In this document: positions 7,973 through 16,395 of the stretch, piece by piece
Position numbering within the stretch: position 1 is the stretch's first letter
Layout: every line of letters starts with the position of its first letter
Assembly (NCBI GenBank): GCA_964473105.1
Contig: CAYYNQ010000087.1
Span: forward strand, 1-52,300
Direction: 5' to 3'
DNA: 52,300 nt
Source: CAYYNQ01 sp964473105
GTDB lineage: Bacteria; Sumerlaeota; Sumerlaeia; MVZB01
Translations under genes and position numbers: made by a program
Notes under the pieces: generated by a model
Told to the model about the DNA's origin: nothing
Database searches by the model: none
Seen by the model: the letters and a program-made list of their open reading frames with translations, nothing else

Positions 7973-9127
7973 TTATGATCCCAGGGCGGAACGATAGACT
8001 TTCATGGTGGCTTCATGCTGGGCAAGCGGTGAATGTTTTTGCTCGACATATTTTCGCGCATTTTCCCCGCGTCTTTTGGCTTCTCCCGGACTGGAGAGGG
8101 CTTCGATCAGGGCATCTGTCAATGCCTGTGTATCATTTTCAGGAACAAGCCAGCCGTTAAAGCCGTCCTTGATCGTGTCGGCGATGGCGCCGATGGCAGC
8201 GCCAATGACAGGACGGCCGCATGCCATGGCCTCGAGCATCGCCCGGCAGCTGCCGTCTGATCCGGGTGCCAGGATAACGGCAACGTTCATCCCGGCATAT
8301 GTTTCAGGCAGGTCATTTTTACGGTAACTGATTCTGACAAGGTGTTTCTTCAGGTCATGATTCCTGATACGGGTAAGAAGTTCCTGTTTGATTTCACCCC
8401 TGCCCGCGACAAAGAGGACGGCATCGGCGACTTTGCCACTAACAGCCTCGATCGTGTCCAGGAACTGATGATGTCCCCGGTGAGGCTGCATCCTGGCAAC
8501 TAGGCCGGCAACCACAGCTTGTTCGGGGATATCGTATAATTTTCGAATGTGATGTGGATCCAGCCCCGGTCGGAAACGTTCCAGGTCGACCGCACCCCGG
8601 ACCAGTGCCACCCTATCCGAATCGACTTGCATCTGGTCTACAAGCTGTCGGTGGATACTCGAGCTGACCGTGATGATCCTGTCACAGCCTTTCCTGTAGA
8701 GCCATCGGTGCAGTAGATCCCCGCGCATTCTTCCTTCCCGGTGACATGTCCGGATGATCGTGACGCAGTTGGAACCGGTAACACCCCCGATACCCCTGAG
8801 CGCAAGACCGCAGCACCAGTGGTCATGTGGCAGGTGACAGTGGATGATGTCTGTCGGGTATTCGCGGAGATACGACTTCAGGTTCCGGATGTCGGCGAGC
8901 AGGTATGCCGGGTTCAAACGGCGGTCAAAGTGAAACCCATCGATGAAATTCAGGTTTTTCTTCCTGAGTGTGCGTTCAAAGCTGGAGCCCCCGATGCAGG
9001 CGAACTCCACGTGGTGACCATGTGCCTGCTGCATGGTGGCAACGGTTGCAGCAGGTTCTGCCGCGCCGGTCCAGCGTCCACTGCTGACCGTGTGGAGAAT
9101 GCGTAAAGGACGATCACCCATGGTCAT
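7973..9127 (-). CDS. Glycosyltransferase family 4 (GT-B fold)
   Basis: A 384-residue retaining GT-B glycosyltransferase. The N-terminal domain has ILHTVSSGRWTGAAEPAATVA and DIIHCHLPHDH; the C-terminal donor-binding domain has VVAGLVARMQPHRGHHQFLD and the E-x7-E region GSDGSCRAMLEAMACGRPVIG, where the first Glu appears as Asp. Such enzymes act on the inner face of the membrane in LPS, capsule or glycolipid synthesis; donor and acceptor are unknown. It starts 15 bases after the trxB stop and is probably cotranscribed with it. A second possible ATG lies two codons in. Confidence 0.85.
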   Translation of the reverse strand: MTMGDRPLRILHTVSSGRWTGAAEPAATVATMQQAHGHHVEFACIGGSSFERTLRKKNLNFIDGFHFDRRLNPAYLLADIRNLKSYLREYPTDIIHCHLPHDHWCCGLALRGIGGVTGSNCVTIIRTCHREGRMRGDLLHRWLYRKGCDRIITVSSSIHRQLVDQMQVDSDRVALVRGAVDLERFRPGLDPHHIRKLYDIPEQAVVAGLVARMQPHRGHHQFLDTIEAVSGKVADAVLFVAGRGEIKQELLTRIRNHDLKKHLVRISYRKNDLPETYAGMNVAVILAPGSDGSCRAMLEAMACGRPVIGAAIGAIADTIKDGFNGWLVPENDTQALTDALIEALSSPGEAKRRGENARKYVEQKHSPLAQHEATMKVYRSALGS

Positions 9128-9142
9128 GCCGGGTTCCGATGT

Positions 9143-10111
9143 TCATGCCTGGCCGAGGTTGAGTGATTCGAGGTATCGCTCCGCGTCAATTGCGGCGCTG
9201 CAGCCGGTGCCTGCCGCAGTGACCGCCTGCCGATAATGTGGATCCATGACATCACCACATGCAAAAACCCCATCGATGCTGGTTCTTGTTGATGGGGCGT
9301 GGCATTTGATATAGCCCGTCTCATCCGTATCGAGTTGGCCATCAAGGAAGGCAGTGTTGGGCTGGTGGCCGATCGCGACAAACAACCCTTCGCAGCCGAT
9401 TTCCCGCCTTGTGCCAGTTTGGGTATGGGTGAGTTCAACACCGTGTATGCTGTTTTCCTCGACACCCAGGATTCTTGTGATCTGCGAATTCCAGACAAAC
9501 TCTATCTTCGGGTGGCTGAGGGCACGTTCCTGCATGATCTTGCTGGCGCGGAGCCTGTCCCGACGGTGGATGACCCGTATGCTCGAGCAGAATTTTGCGA
9601 GGAAGAGTGATTCCTCCATGGCCGTGTCGCCACCGCCGACTACAAGGACGTCCTTGTCCTTGTAGAAAAAACCATCGCATGTGGCACATGCGGAAACTCC
9701 ACCACCGGAGGCTGAAAGTTTCTGGTCATCACCGATTCCAAGCCATTTGGCACTGGCCCCGGTGGCGAGGATCAGGCTGTGTGTTCTTATATCCCTGTCA
9801 CCTTTCAGCTGGAGGCTGAACGGGTTTTCGGATAGGTTGACATTCATGATGTCGCCCCTATGGAACTGGGTGCCGAAGCGTTCCGCTTGCGCGCGCATCA
9901 ATTTGATCAGATCAGGCCCGAGCACCCCTTCCGGGAAACCGGGGTAATTCTCCACATCGGTCGTATCCTCAAGCTGGCCACCGGCCTTGAAGCCCTCGAT
10001 CAGGACCGGTTCAAGGTTTGCCCTTGAAGCGTAGACCGCGGCAGTCAGTCCCGCAGGACCAGAACCGGCGACCACTACCTTGTGGATCTTGTCGTAAATT
10101 ATTTCACTCAT
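9143..10111 (-). CDS. trxB: Thioredoxin reductase
   Basis: Flavoprotein of 322 residues that transfers electrons from NADPH to thioredoxin in the cytoplasm. The FAD-binding motif is VVVAGSGPAGLTAAVYASRA, the redox pair is CATCDG (Cys142, Cys145), the NADPH motif is VVGGGDTAMEE with the HRRDRLRAS 2'-phosphate-binding Arg cluster, and the second FAD motif is GVFACGDVMD. The open frame continues 19 codons upstream; the ATG at 10111 (MSEIIYDKIHK) matches the family. A TTGACA on the minus strand at 10225-10220 may be part of its promoter, but no good -10 box follows. Confidence 0.96.
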   Translation of the reverse strand: MSEIIYDKIHKVVVAGSGPAGLTAAVYASRANLEPVLIEGFKAGGQLEDTTDVENYPGFPEGVLGPDLIKLMRAQAERFGTQFHRGDIMNVNLSENPFSLQLKGDRDIRTHSLILATGASAKWLGIGDDQKLSASGGGVSACATCDGFFYKDKDVLVVGGGDTAMEESLFLAKFCSSIRVIHRRDRLRASKIMQERALSHPKIEFVWNSQITRILGVEENSIHGVELTHTQTGTRREIGCEGLFVAIGHQPNTAFLDGQLDTDETGYIKCHAPSTRTSIDGVFACGDVMDPHYRQAVTAAGTGCSAAIDAERYLESLNLGQA

Positions 10112-10426
10112 GAAAGTTGTCTCATCCTGACCCGCTGGCAGAATACTGATTCCCGGTCCAAACCTCAATCATTAATGTCTTTTCCAGCCATTTCGTCATC
10201 GTTGTTGTTGAATACACATTGTCAATATTGAAAATGCATTCCGGAATATCACATGTATTGAAATCAATCCAGGGTGCATTGGTTTTTCAATGTCCTGATT
10301 GGATATTGTCGACCTTGTTGTAGACAGGGGGGGTATGGGAGGGGATATGCTTGTTCAAGCAACAAAATCAGGAGCGGTGATGTTTTTGTTTCTGGTCAGT
10401 GTGATATTAACCGGGCAGAAGGGAAA
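10112..10426. other. Intergenic region upstream of trxB
   Basis: About 315 bases between trxB and the 3' end of the next minus-strand gene. The half nearest trxB is AT-rich and contains TTGACA (10225-10220, minus strand) without a convincing -10 box. No coding sequence is supported; the small open frames here have no ribosome site or recognisable motif. Confidence 0.5.
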
Positions 10427-10846
10427 CTATTCAGGACGGTGGGTTTCACCTCCGGGTAGTCTATCCTGTGTATCGACCTCTGAGTTCGTCAGCAGGCTTG
10501 TAAGAGGGGCGGATGTTTCACGATGGAAACGATCAATCTCCCCGGCAATCGATTGACCGGTTTCCCTGAAATCCCTGAATATCAGTAACAGCATGACCAG
10601 AAATGCCAGCAAGAGCAGGACGAGCAATAGGATTTGCAACGTCGGGCTACCGGCGCCGGGCCAGTTCAGGCCGAGGATGACGATGCCACTGATTAAAGCT
10701 GAAATCAGCAAACGGCGGCAGAGTCGCCTGCGTGGATAGGGGAAATCCTCTTCGTCGACCCGTAATTTGTGATAATGAAACAACTCGACAAGCGACATCA
10801 TCATGATGATCCCGATAATGACATGCCCAATCACTTTCCCGCTCAT
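10427..10846 (-). CDS. Small membrane protein of unknown function
   Basis: A 139-residue protein I cannot place in a family. It has three hydrophobic segments: residues 5-20 (VIGHVIIGIIMMMSLV), about 45-60 (LLISALISGIVILGL) and about 70-90 (LQILLLVLLLLAFLVMLLLIF). A basic loop (PYPRRRLCRR) separates the first two, and the C-terminal tail of about 45 residues is charged (RDFRETGQSIAGEIDRFHRE). It lies downstream of the DtxR-like regulator gene on the same strand, with about 250 bases between them, so cotranscription is uncertain. Codon pattern and hydrophobicity argue that it is real. Confidence 0.55.
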   Translation of the reverse strand: MSGKVIGHVIIGIIMMMSLVELFHYHKLRVDEEDFPYPRRRLCRRLLISALISGIVILGLNWPGAGSPTLQILLLVLLLLAFLVMLLLIFRDFRETGQSIAGEIDRFHRETSAPLTSLLTNSEVDTQDRLPGGETHRPE

Positions 10847-11093
10847 TATGAGGTCTCCCCATGGTTTGTCATGGTATCTTCCGAGTTAAAAATCCGTCAC
10901 CCCCCGTGCAAGGACAAATCAGCGCGGGATCCGGGGTATCCGGGTCTCTTGGGGGGCAGGTGATGCAGTTGCCCTAGTTGCGGATGATATGGAGTAACCA
11001 CGACCCGCTGCACGCAAGACCTCCGGTTATGGCCCCTGTGGGACTGACTTGTCTTGACCGCTGGCCAACGGGAGGGGAGGGGACGGTGATTGC

Positions 11094-11651
11094 TCAGTTG
11101 GAGGTGACCTTGTAGTCGGAATCGGCCATGCATGACTCGAAATCTTCACAGATATCACACAGTTCATCATCGGTGCAGCCCGGACCGGGGTTGCGCAGCG
11201 CAGACTTCAATGTTTTCATCATCCTCTCGTCCTTGTTAAAGAGGCGTATCAACTGGAAGATTGCGGTGGTGGATTCATTGCTGAGGAGATGCTCCATCTT
11301 GCAGGCATCCTTTTTGGCTGTTTCCGATCGAACCTCAAGGATGTCCTCCAGGAACCGTTCGAGGATCAGGTAATTCCGTTCGACTGTCCGTGCAAGATTC
11401 CGGCCCAGCTCGGTCAACTTGAGCATTCGGTTGGCATCCTCCTCGATCAGCTCCCGGTCTTTCATGGATCCAATCGCGCGTGAAGCGGCACTCTTGGTTA
11501 CCTCGAGTTCCCGGGAAATATCGGTGACCCTAGCATAGCCGTTTTTTTCAAGCAGATGCATGATGGTCATAAGGTAATGTGCAGCAGAATGTGTAAGTTC
11601 GCTTTCTTCAAAGGCTCGCCATGAAGAATTGTCATTGAGATGAACGCTCAT
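11094..11651 (-). CDS. DtxR/MntR-family metal-dependent regulator, atypical
   Basis: A 185-residue regulator. The N-terminal winged helix is at about 25-80 (ARVTDISRELEVTKSAASRAIGSM), followed by the dimerisation domain. Aligned by eye with DtxR, the primary metal site is kept as Cys117, Glu120 and His121 (DACKMEH), and Glu98 matches Glu83. The positions of DtxR His79 and His98, however, appear as Tyr94 and Lys113, so the ancillary site looks lost. The tail carries four Cys (159, 165, 168, 174) spaced like a metal or Fe-S binding cluster, with no SH3-like domain. It probably represses metal-uptake genes, but none is adjacent. Divergent from dusB. Confidence 0.8.
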   Translation of the reverse strand: MSVHLNDNSSWRAFEESELTHSAAHYLMTIMHLLEKNGYARVTDISRELEVTKSAASRAIGSMKDRELIEEDANRMLKLTELGRNLARTVERNYLILERFLEDILEVRSETAKKDACKMEHLLSNESTTAIFQLIRLFNKDERMMKTLKSALRNPGPGCTDDELCDICEDFESCMADSDYKVTSN

Positions 11652-11832
11652 ACGAATCCCGGTTCCAATCCACGTCCACCGATGGTGGATGATCCTTCTC
11701 CTTGAAACTACCCCAAGAACCAGAACCCTGCAAGCAGATACTGTGTGAGATTAAGCGCTGGAAATCAAGGGTCCGGTATGGAATAAAACCCCGGATAGGA
11801 ATAAATATGGGGCCATTTAACTTGTTCATCTG

Positions 11833-11848
11833 CAGTGAAAGTACACTG
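11833..11848. repeat. Inverted repeat between the DtxR-like gene and dusB
   Basis: CAGTG and CACTG arms separated by six bases (AAAGTA), in the AT-rich part of the 262-base divergent region. Size and position suit an operator for the adjacent regulator, but it does not resemble the known DtxR or MntR boxes. Confidence 0.3.
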
Positions 11849-11913
11849 TTTATTTTTTGATACCTTCGGGGTAATTTGCCATTGTTCGCCGATCTCACGC
11901 CTCGTATGATCAT

Positions 11914-12888
11914 ATGATGGACTATCGCAAGTTACTTTCCGACCAGCCGGTGATCCCTGCTCCCATGTGCGGTATCAGTGATTTTGCCTGGCGTGAGGGA
12001 TGCCGCGAGATGGGTGCGCGGTTTACGTTTACCCAGATGGTATCCTCGGAAGGCCTTGTCCGGGGCGACAGCAAGACCCGCGATATTCTTGACATCCGGG
12101 AGCCGGAGTCTCTGCTCGGAATTCAGGTGTTCGGATCCGCACCGGATACCTTGGCGGATTCCGTCAAGATCCTGATGGATCTGAACCCGGCTGTCATTGA
12201 CCTGAACATGGGGTGCCCTGCGCGGAAGATCACAACCAGCAGGGCGGGTTCTGCATTGTTGAGGGATTTGCCCCGGGTCGCGCGAATTTTCAGGGCAGTG
12301 CGCCGCGTTATACCGGACATTCCCTTCACTGCAAAGATGAGGTGGGACTGGGACGATGACAGGGAGGCGGCGCTTGGCGCTGCACGCATTGCCGAAGCCG
12401 AGGGCCTGGATGCGATTGCCCTTCATGCCCGTACGCGTGCCCAGGGGTATTCAGGTTGTGCCGACTGGACCTTGATTCACAGGCTAAAGCAGGCCGTTGG
12501 AATTCCCGTCATTGGCAATGGGGACATACGCACGCCCGCCGATGCTCTGGATATGAAGAGGCAGAGCGGTTGTGATGCTGTCATGATCGGACGGGCCCTG
12601 ATAGGCGATCCATGGCTGCTGCGGGAGACACTCGATGCCTTGAAGGCGGGCCATGCTTGCAATCCGCGTAGCGTGCCGGACTGGGAAACTCGGCGCGAAG
12701 TCATGATGAAACATGCCCGCCGGATGCTGGAAAGAAAGGGCCCTCGCGGCCTGGTGGTTTTCAGGAAACATGCGGCTGCCTATCTTCGCGGGCTGACCGG
12801 TGCAAAGAAACTGCGTGTTGAGTTGATGCATTCATCGACACTTGAGCAGTTCGAAGCGCTGCTCTATGGTTTCGATGCTGGCTGCTAA
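11914..12888 (+). CDS. dusB: tRNA-dihydrouridine synthase
   Basis: FMN enzyme that reduces uridines in the tRNA D-loop to dihydrouridine with NADPH. The 324-residue product has the family start (APMCGISDFAWREGCREMGA), the catalytic-Cys motif NMGCPARKI, the RNA/FMN-binding HARTRAQGYSG, GNGDIRTPADAL and MIGRALIGDPWL, and the C-terminal helical domain (GLVVFRKHAAAYLRGL). The overall pattern is closest to DusB; DusA and DusC are less likely. A second ATG follows immediately. Here the gene is not next to fis or a ribosomal gene, its common neighbours elsewhere. Confidence 0.92.
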   Translation: MMDYRKLLSDQPVIPAPMCGISDFAWREGCREMGARFTFTQMVSSEGLVRGDSKTRDILDIREPESLLGIQVFGSAPDTLADSVKILMDLNPAVIDLNMGCPARKITTSRAGSALLRDLPRVARIFRAVRRVIPDIPFTAKMRWDWDDDREAALGAARIAEAEGLDAIALHARTRAQGYSGCADWTLIHRLKQAVGIPVIGNGDIRTPADALDMKRQSGCDAVMIGRALIGDPWLLRETLDALKAGHACNPRSVPDWETRREVMMKHARRMLERKGPRGLVVFRKHAAAYLRGLTGAKKLRVELMHSSTLEQFEALLYGFDAGC

Positions 12889-13001
12889 TGCCTGTTGAAA
12901 CAAGAGGTGAATAGATCACAGGGCGCATGAGTGGGCCATGCTGCCACACAGCATCAAGCTGATCGGCCGGGGACGACCTTTTCTAGGGTTAACACAGGGT
13001 C

Positions 13002-13364
13002 ATGTTCTACTATTCCCTGTTCTACACCTTCCTGATCCCGCTTCAGTATCTCCAGGACAAGATCCCGAAAGGCCCGACAGGCATTAACTACCTCACCCTG
13101 TCGATGATCATCCTGGTTGCCTGGCTTTTGTTCGGCTGAAAGAGAAGCGGCGGGCGTATCCTGACGCCGACCTCCCTGAATATCATTCTTTTCCTGTTTA
13201 TCGTCGACACATGTGTCGGGTATTTCATCACCTTCATGACCGTCGAGGATGCATCGTCCCCATTCGATCCGGGTGGCCTTCCTATCACGACTGGGCCGGA
13301 TACGTTTGGAGGGAAGAACAACATTCGTGTCGTGGGACAACCTGGTTGTGACAAACACCCCTAA
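13002..13364 (+). pseudogene. Remnant of an O-antigen-ligase-like membrane protein, interrupted by TGA
   Basis: One frame reads MFYYSLFYTFLIPLQYLQD, then PTGINYLTLSMIILVAWLLFG, then TGA at 13137-13139, and continues in the same frame with KRSGGRILTPTSLNIILFLF and IVDTCVGYFITF before losing resemblance and ending at TAA 13362-13364. The two hydrophobic segments and the linker match the N-terminus of Wzy/WaaL-type O-antigen ligase or polymerase proteins, which normally exceed 400 residues. The internal stop and missing remainder indicate a decayed fragment. Another frame (SWDNLVVTN near 13330) may hold a later piece, implying a further frameshift. The minus-strand open frames here are shadows. 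Confidence 0.5.
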
Positions 13365-13834
13365 GTTCCCTCCCCCTTTTTCTTCTCCAGTTTTCCGGGG
13401 TCATCAATCTCGCCACGCAACCATTTTTTGGCGGCTTCGCGGTAGGGCTGCAGGTTGTCGGAGCCTATGAATTGCAGTAATCCCCAGAAGACGGCCAGGT
13501 CGTCAACATATCCCGGCCCCAGAAACAGGTCTGATATGAGATCGCCGGGCCAGATGAAATAGAGCAGGCTCCCGAGGATTGCCATTTTATGCCTCGTCGG
13601 TGCATCGTCGTCGAGCAGGTAGCTGTAGAGTGCCACGATTGATGCAACCCCCGGGATGCATCGGAAGAAACGTTTGAGCCCCCCCGCACCTCGTGTGACA
13701 CGAGTCGGGGGGGGCGTGGAACCGGATCTCGAAGTTCCCATCGTAGCGGAGAGATGCTTCGACCTGCTGCTGGAATCCATGATCTCAACCTTTACCTCGG
13801 GGGTATTTTTGTGTTTTTCATTCGGGTCGTACAT
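13361..13834 (-). CDS. YkvA/DUF1232 domain protein
   Basis: A 157-residue protein with the DUF1232 (YkvA) domain in the middle: IVALYSYLLDDDAPTRHKM, then LLYFIWPGDLISDLFLGPGYVDDLAVFWGLLQFI, matching the family signature of a hydrophobic segment with P-x-D-L-I-x-D and G-x-x-D-D. The biochemical role of the family is unknown; proteins are usually membrane-associated. The N-terminal 50 residues are polar and Ser/Thr/Pro-rich. It starts 21 bases after the methyltransferase stop at 13856 and is probably in the same operon. Its stop codon overlaps the last codon of the convergent pseudogene. Confidence 0.8.
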   Translation of the reverse strand: MYDPNEKHKNTPEVKVEIMDSSSRSKHLSATMGTSRSGSTPPPTRVTRGAGGLKRFFRCIPGVASIVALYSYLLDDDAPTRHKMAILGSLLYFIWPGDLISDLFLGPGYVDDLAVFWGLLQFIGSDNLQPYREAAKKWLRGEIDDPGKLEKKKGEGT

Positions 13835-13855
13835 GGAATTATATTGGCCCTGTCC

Positions 13856-14602
13856 TCACGATTTCTTTCTGCGAACGGTCATGAAGGATGTGCCGACGGG
13901 CAGGTTGAATCTCCTCAGCCACGCTACCTCAAGCCCGTGGATCTGGCAAAGGAGAGTGTTCAGCCAGTTTGGTAAGGAAAAGATGTCGGATGATGGAGGA
14001 TGACCTGGCCTGAAAACGCTTTTACACAACCGTATGCATGCGGCCAGCGGGAAAATCATAAAAAATCCTGATGTCATCCTGATGGAGTCCCAGTGGTCAT
14101 GGTCAAACAGTAATTCAAATGTCCTGCGGCGATAACGGCGGAAATGGTGGAGTGACACGTCATGACCGGTCCACAGGAGAGGGTAGGCGGGTACCGTGGC
14201 GAGCAGGGAGCCTCCGGGCTTGAGAACACGCCGGATTTCTTTGACAAGGGTGGTGTCGTCACGGACGTGTTCGATAAGGTCAAAGGCCGTCACAATGTCG
14301 AATGTATTGTCAGACCAGGGAAGTGAGGCTGCGTCGCCACGAATGATGCGGGACAATCCCCTTGCAGTGCAGAGCGCGAGGGCCTCGGTGGAATAATCAA
14401 GGCCAAATCCATGACAGTCATCCTGGTGTTTTTGCAGGAACAGGCCGGTTCCGCAGCCGATGTCGAGAAGCCACGGCTTCTGAGTCTGGCTGACTCCCAA
14501 GATATGTTTATCCAGCAGGCATTCGGTCATCCGACAGCGTGACTGGAACCACCAGTGGCGGTCCTCATGTTCGTACATCAGGCGATATTCCCGAGCTTCC
14601 AT
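13856..14602 (-). CDS. Class I SAM-dependent methyltransferase
   Basis: A 248-residue methyltransferase of the UbiE/Methyltransf_11 type. Motif I is WLLDIGCGTGLFL (SAM binding), motif II is GLDYSTEALALC, the acidic segment is GDAASLPWSDNTFDIVTAFDLIEHV, and VLKPGGSLLATVPAYPLLW follows. The N-terminal EHEDRHWWFQSRCR pattern is common in methyltransferases of polysaccharide and lipid clusters. The end, VGTSFMTVRRKK, is also typical of that group. Substrate unknown; the O-antigen-ligase remnant and YkvA gene nearby make a surface-glycan or isoprenoid substrate thinkable, not more. Confidence 0.85.
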   Translation of the reverse strand: MEAREYRLMYEHEDRHWWFQSRCRMTECLLDKHILGVSQTQKPWLLDIGCGTGLFLQKHQDDCHGFGLDYSTEALALCTARGLSRIIRGDAASLPWSDNTFDIVTAFDLIEHVRDDTTLVKEIRRVLKPGGSLLATVPAYPLLWTGHDVSLHHFRRYRRRTFELLFDHDHWDSIRMTSGFFMIFPLAACIRLCKSVFRPGHPPSSDIFSLPNWLNTLLCQIHGLEVAWLRRFNLPVGTSFMTVRRKKS

Positions 14603-14986
14603 TATACCTATTAATTTGCATAAACTTATGCCGCTCGCAATCGCAATCGATGATGTGATCGTGACACCTGATCATTAACGGCGGGCAGAACATAAATGTA
14701 TCCGGCAGGTCCCGGGGTTACGGGCTGTTTTTATGGGTTTGAAAAATGTATGTTCATGGGTAATGATCCATACGGCAGGACTGTATCACCTGTATTTATT
14801 TTACTCGGTGGACCTGGAACCATGTGCACATGGTTGATCCCGTTGGCACATGCCACGATCAGTCTTTGGATCCGTTCTGGTGGAATATAGTCGACGAGAA
14901 TTGTGATTACGCTTACGGTTGTGATATGGGTTGGGAATTCCATGCCCATCAGGGAGAGGAGAACCTGATGCCCGGGGGTGTTCGAG
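14603..14986. other. Intergenic region between the methyltransferase gene and pdxB
   Basis: About 380 bases between divergent genes, probably holding both promoters. A 72-codon open frame on the minus strand (14731-14949) and a 60-codon frame on the plus strand (14824-15006) cross it; neither has a ribosome site or a family I recognise, so I do not call a gene. Confidence 0.45.
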
Positions 14987-16150
14987 ATGCGGATACTGGT
15001 CGATGAGGATATTCCATTCGCACGCGAGACGTTCGCGGATTTTCCCGATGTAAGGGGGGGGTCCGGGCATCATCTGACCCGTTCGGTGATTGGAGATGCC
15101 GATGTGCTCGTGGTCCGTTCGATAACGCCGGTTAATTCCGGGTTGCTCGATGGGACACAGGTCAGGTTTGTCGGTTCGGCGACAATCGGTACCGATCACA
15201 TCGATATGGGGTATCTAAGATCCAGGAAAATTGATTTTGTATCGGCGCCGGGATCGAATTCCCGGGCGGTTGCCGAGTATGTCCTGGCGGCACTGGTACA
15301 TGCCGCAGTCCTCACAGGGAGGGGGCTTCAGTCGTCGTCACTTGGCATCGTGGGGGCGGGTCATTGTGGTTCATATGTTGCGGAATTAGCCGGGGTGCTT
15401 GGAATGCAGGTTCTGCTGAACGATCCCCCATTGGCAAGGCAGACGGGAGATCCCCGTTACGTCCCTCTGGAGAAACTTTACGAATGTGATTTCCTGACAT
15501 TTCATGTCCCGCTTACCCGTGGTGGGTCGAATCCAACATATCACATGGTTGATTGTGAATTCCTCATGCGCCTGAAGCGGGGCGCTGTATTGATCAACAG
15601 TTGCAGGGGGGCTGTCATCGATGAGAAGGCTTTGGGAGCGGCACTTGATTCCGGTCACCTGGCAGGGGCGGTTTGTGATGTTTGGGAAAATGAACCTTGT
15701 ATTGATAGGGATCTGCTCGAGCGGGTCATGATCGGGACCCCGCATGTCGCTGGACATTCCCAGGAAGGAAAAGCCCGGGCTATCAGGATGGTACGTGACG
15801 AAATGTGTCTGCGTCTCAATCTCCCACAGGCCGACACGTTGCCTGAAGTCATACTGGAAAATTCTGATCCATGCAGTATTCGGGTGCCCTGCCCAGCCAT
15901 GGATACAAGTCGTGAAGAATTGTTGGGATATTGCATCCTGAATGCGGTCCCTATCATTCGGGATGATGCTGAATTAAGAAGTGTCGCGGCCGAAAATTCA
16001 TCCGGATGGGGTCCGATTTTTGATTCGTTACGCAAGAATTATAGGCACCGCAGGGAATTCGGGGCCTTTGGGGTATCATTTGCGCCCGGCTGTGGGCAGC
16101 CGGTGCAGGAAGCAGCGCGTCTTTTGGGTTTCGGGGTCGAAGACCTCTAG
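14987..16150 (+). CDS. pdxB: Erythronate-4-phosphate dehydrogenase
   Basis: Second step of the DXP-dependent pyridoxal-5'-phosphate pathway: NAD-dependent oxidation of 4-phospho-erythronate. The 387-residue product starts MRILVDEDIPFARETF like known PdxB and carries the 2-hydroxyacid dehydrogenase domain: LGIVGAGHCGSYVA for NAD, Arg in INSCRGAVID, Glu in VCDVWENEP and His in GTPHVAGHS. The C-terminal segment is the PdxB-specific dimerisation domain. A GTG three codons upstream (14978) keeps the frame; the ATG at 14987 with GGGGG eight bases before it fits better. PdxB is best known from Gammaproteobacteria and Bacteroidetes. Confidence 0.9.
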   Translation: MRILVDEDIPFARETFADFPDVRGGSGHHLTRSVIGDADVLVVRSITPVNSGLLDGTQVRFVGSATIGTDHIDMGYLRSRKIDFVSAPGSNSRAVAEYVLAALVHAAVLTGRGLQSSSLGIVGAGHCGSYVAELAGVLGMQVLLNDPPLARQTGDPRYVPLEKLYECDFLTFHVPLTRGGSNPTYHMVDCEFLMRLKRGAVLINSCRGAVIDEKALGAALDSGHLAGAVCDVWENEPCIDRDLLERVMIGTPHVAGHSQEGKARAIRMVRDEMCLRLNLPQADTLPEVILENSDPCSIRVPCPAMDTSREELLGYCILNAVPIIRDDAELRSVAAENSSGWGPIFDSLRKNYRHRREFGAFGVSFAPGCGQPVQEAARLLGFGVEDL

Positions 16151-16395
16151 GTTTCGGGGAATAGATCGCCCCGGCGTGGATGGGGATACGGGTAAATAGG
16201 GACTTGCAACCAGGGTGAAGATGTTTTGCCGGGGGGGGCTTCCTGGCATGGATCACCGATCAGGATTCATTGGATCACGACGATCCATGTTCTCCTTTAT
16301 TTATTCGGGGTAATATTCTTCCCGCCCATTTTCATAAAACATGTTCCTGGGTATGCGGACATCGGTATCACTCCGGCTGTATCTTTCAGAATCAG

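Noticed and set aside
13137..13139. In-frame TGA as a selenocysteine codon
   Set aside because: No Sec-containing family matches, the protein is truncated anyway, and no SECIS-like hairpin is evident right after it.
12954..13358. Open frames on the minus strand at 12954-13358 and 13088-13354
   Set aside because: The plus strand reads as hydrophobic O-antigen-ligase segments, which explains the locus better; the minus products are polar and unrecognisable.
14731..14949. 72-codon open frame on the minus strand between the methyltransferase gene and pdxB
   Set aside because: Composition is not absurd, but there is no ribosome site, no known family, and several other open frames cross the same bases.
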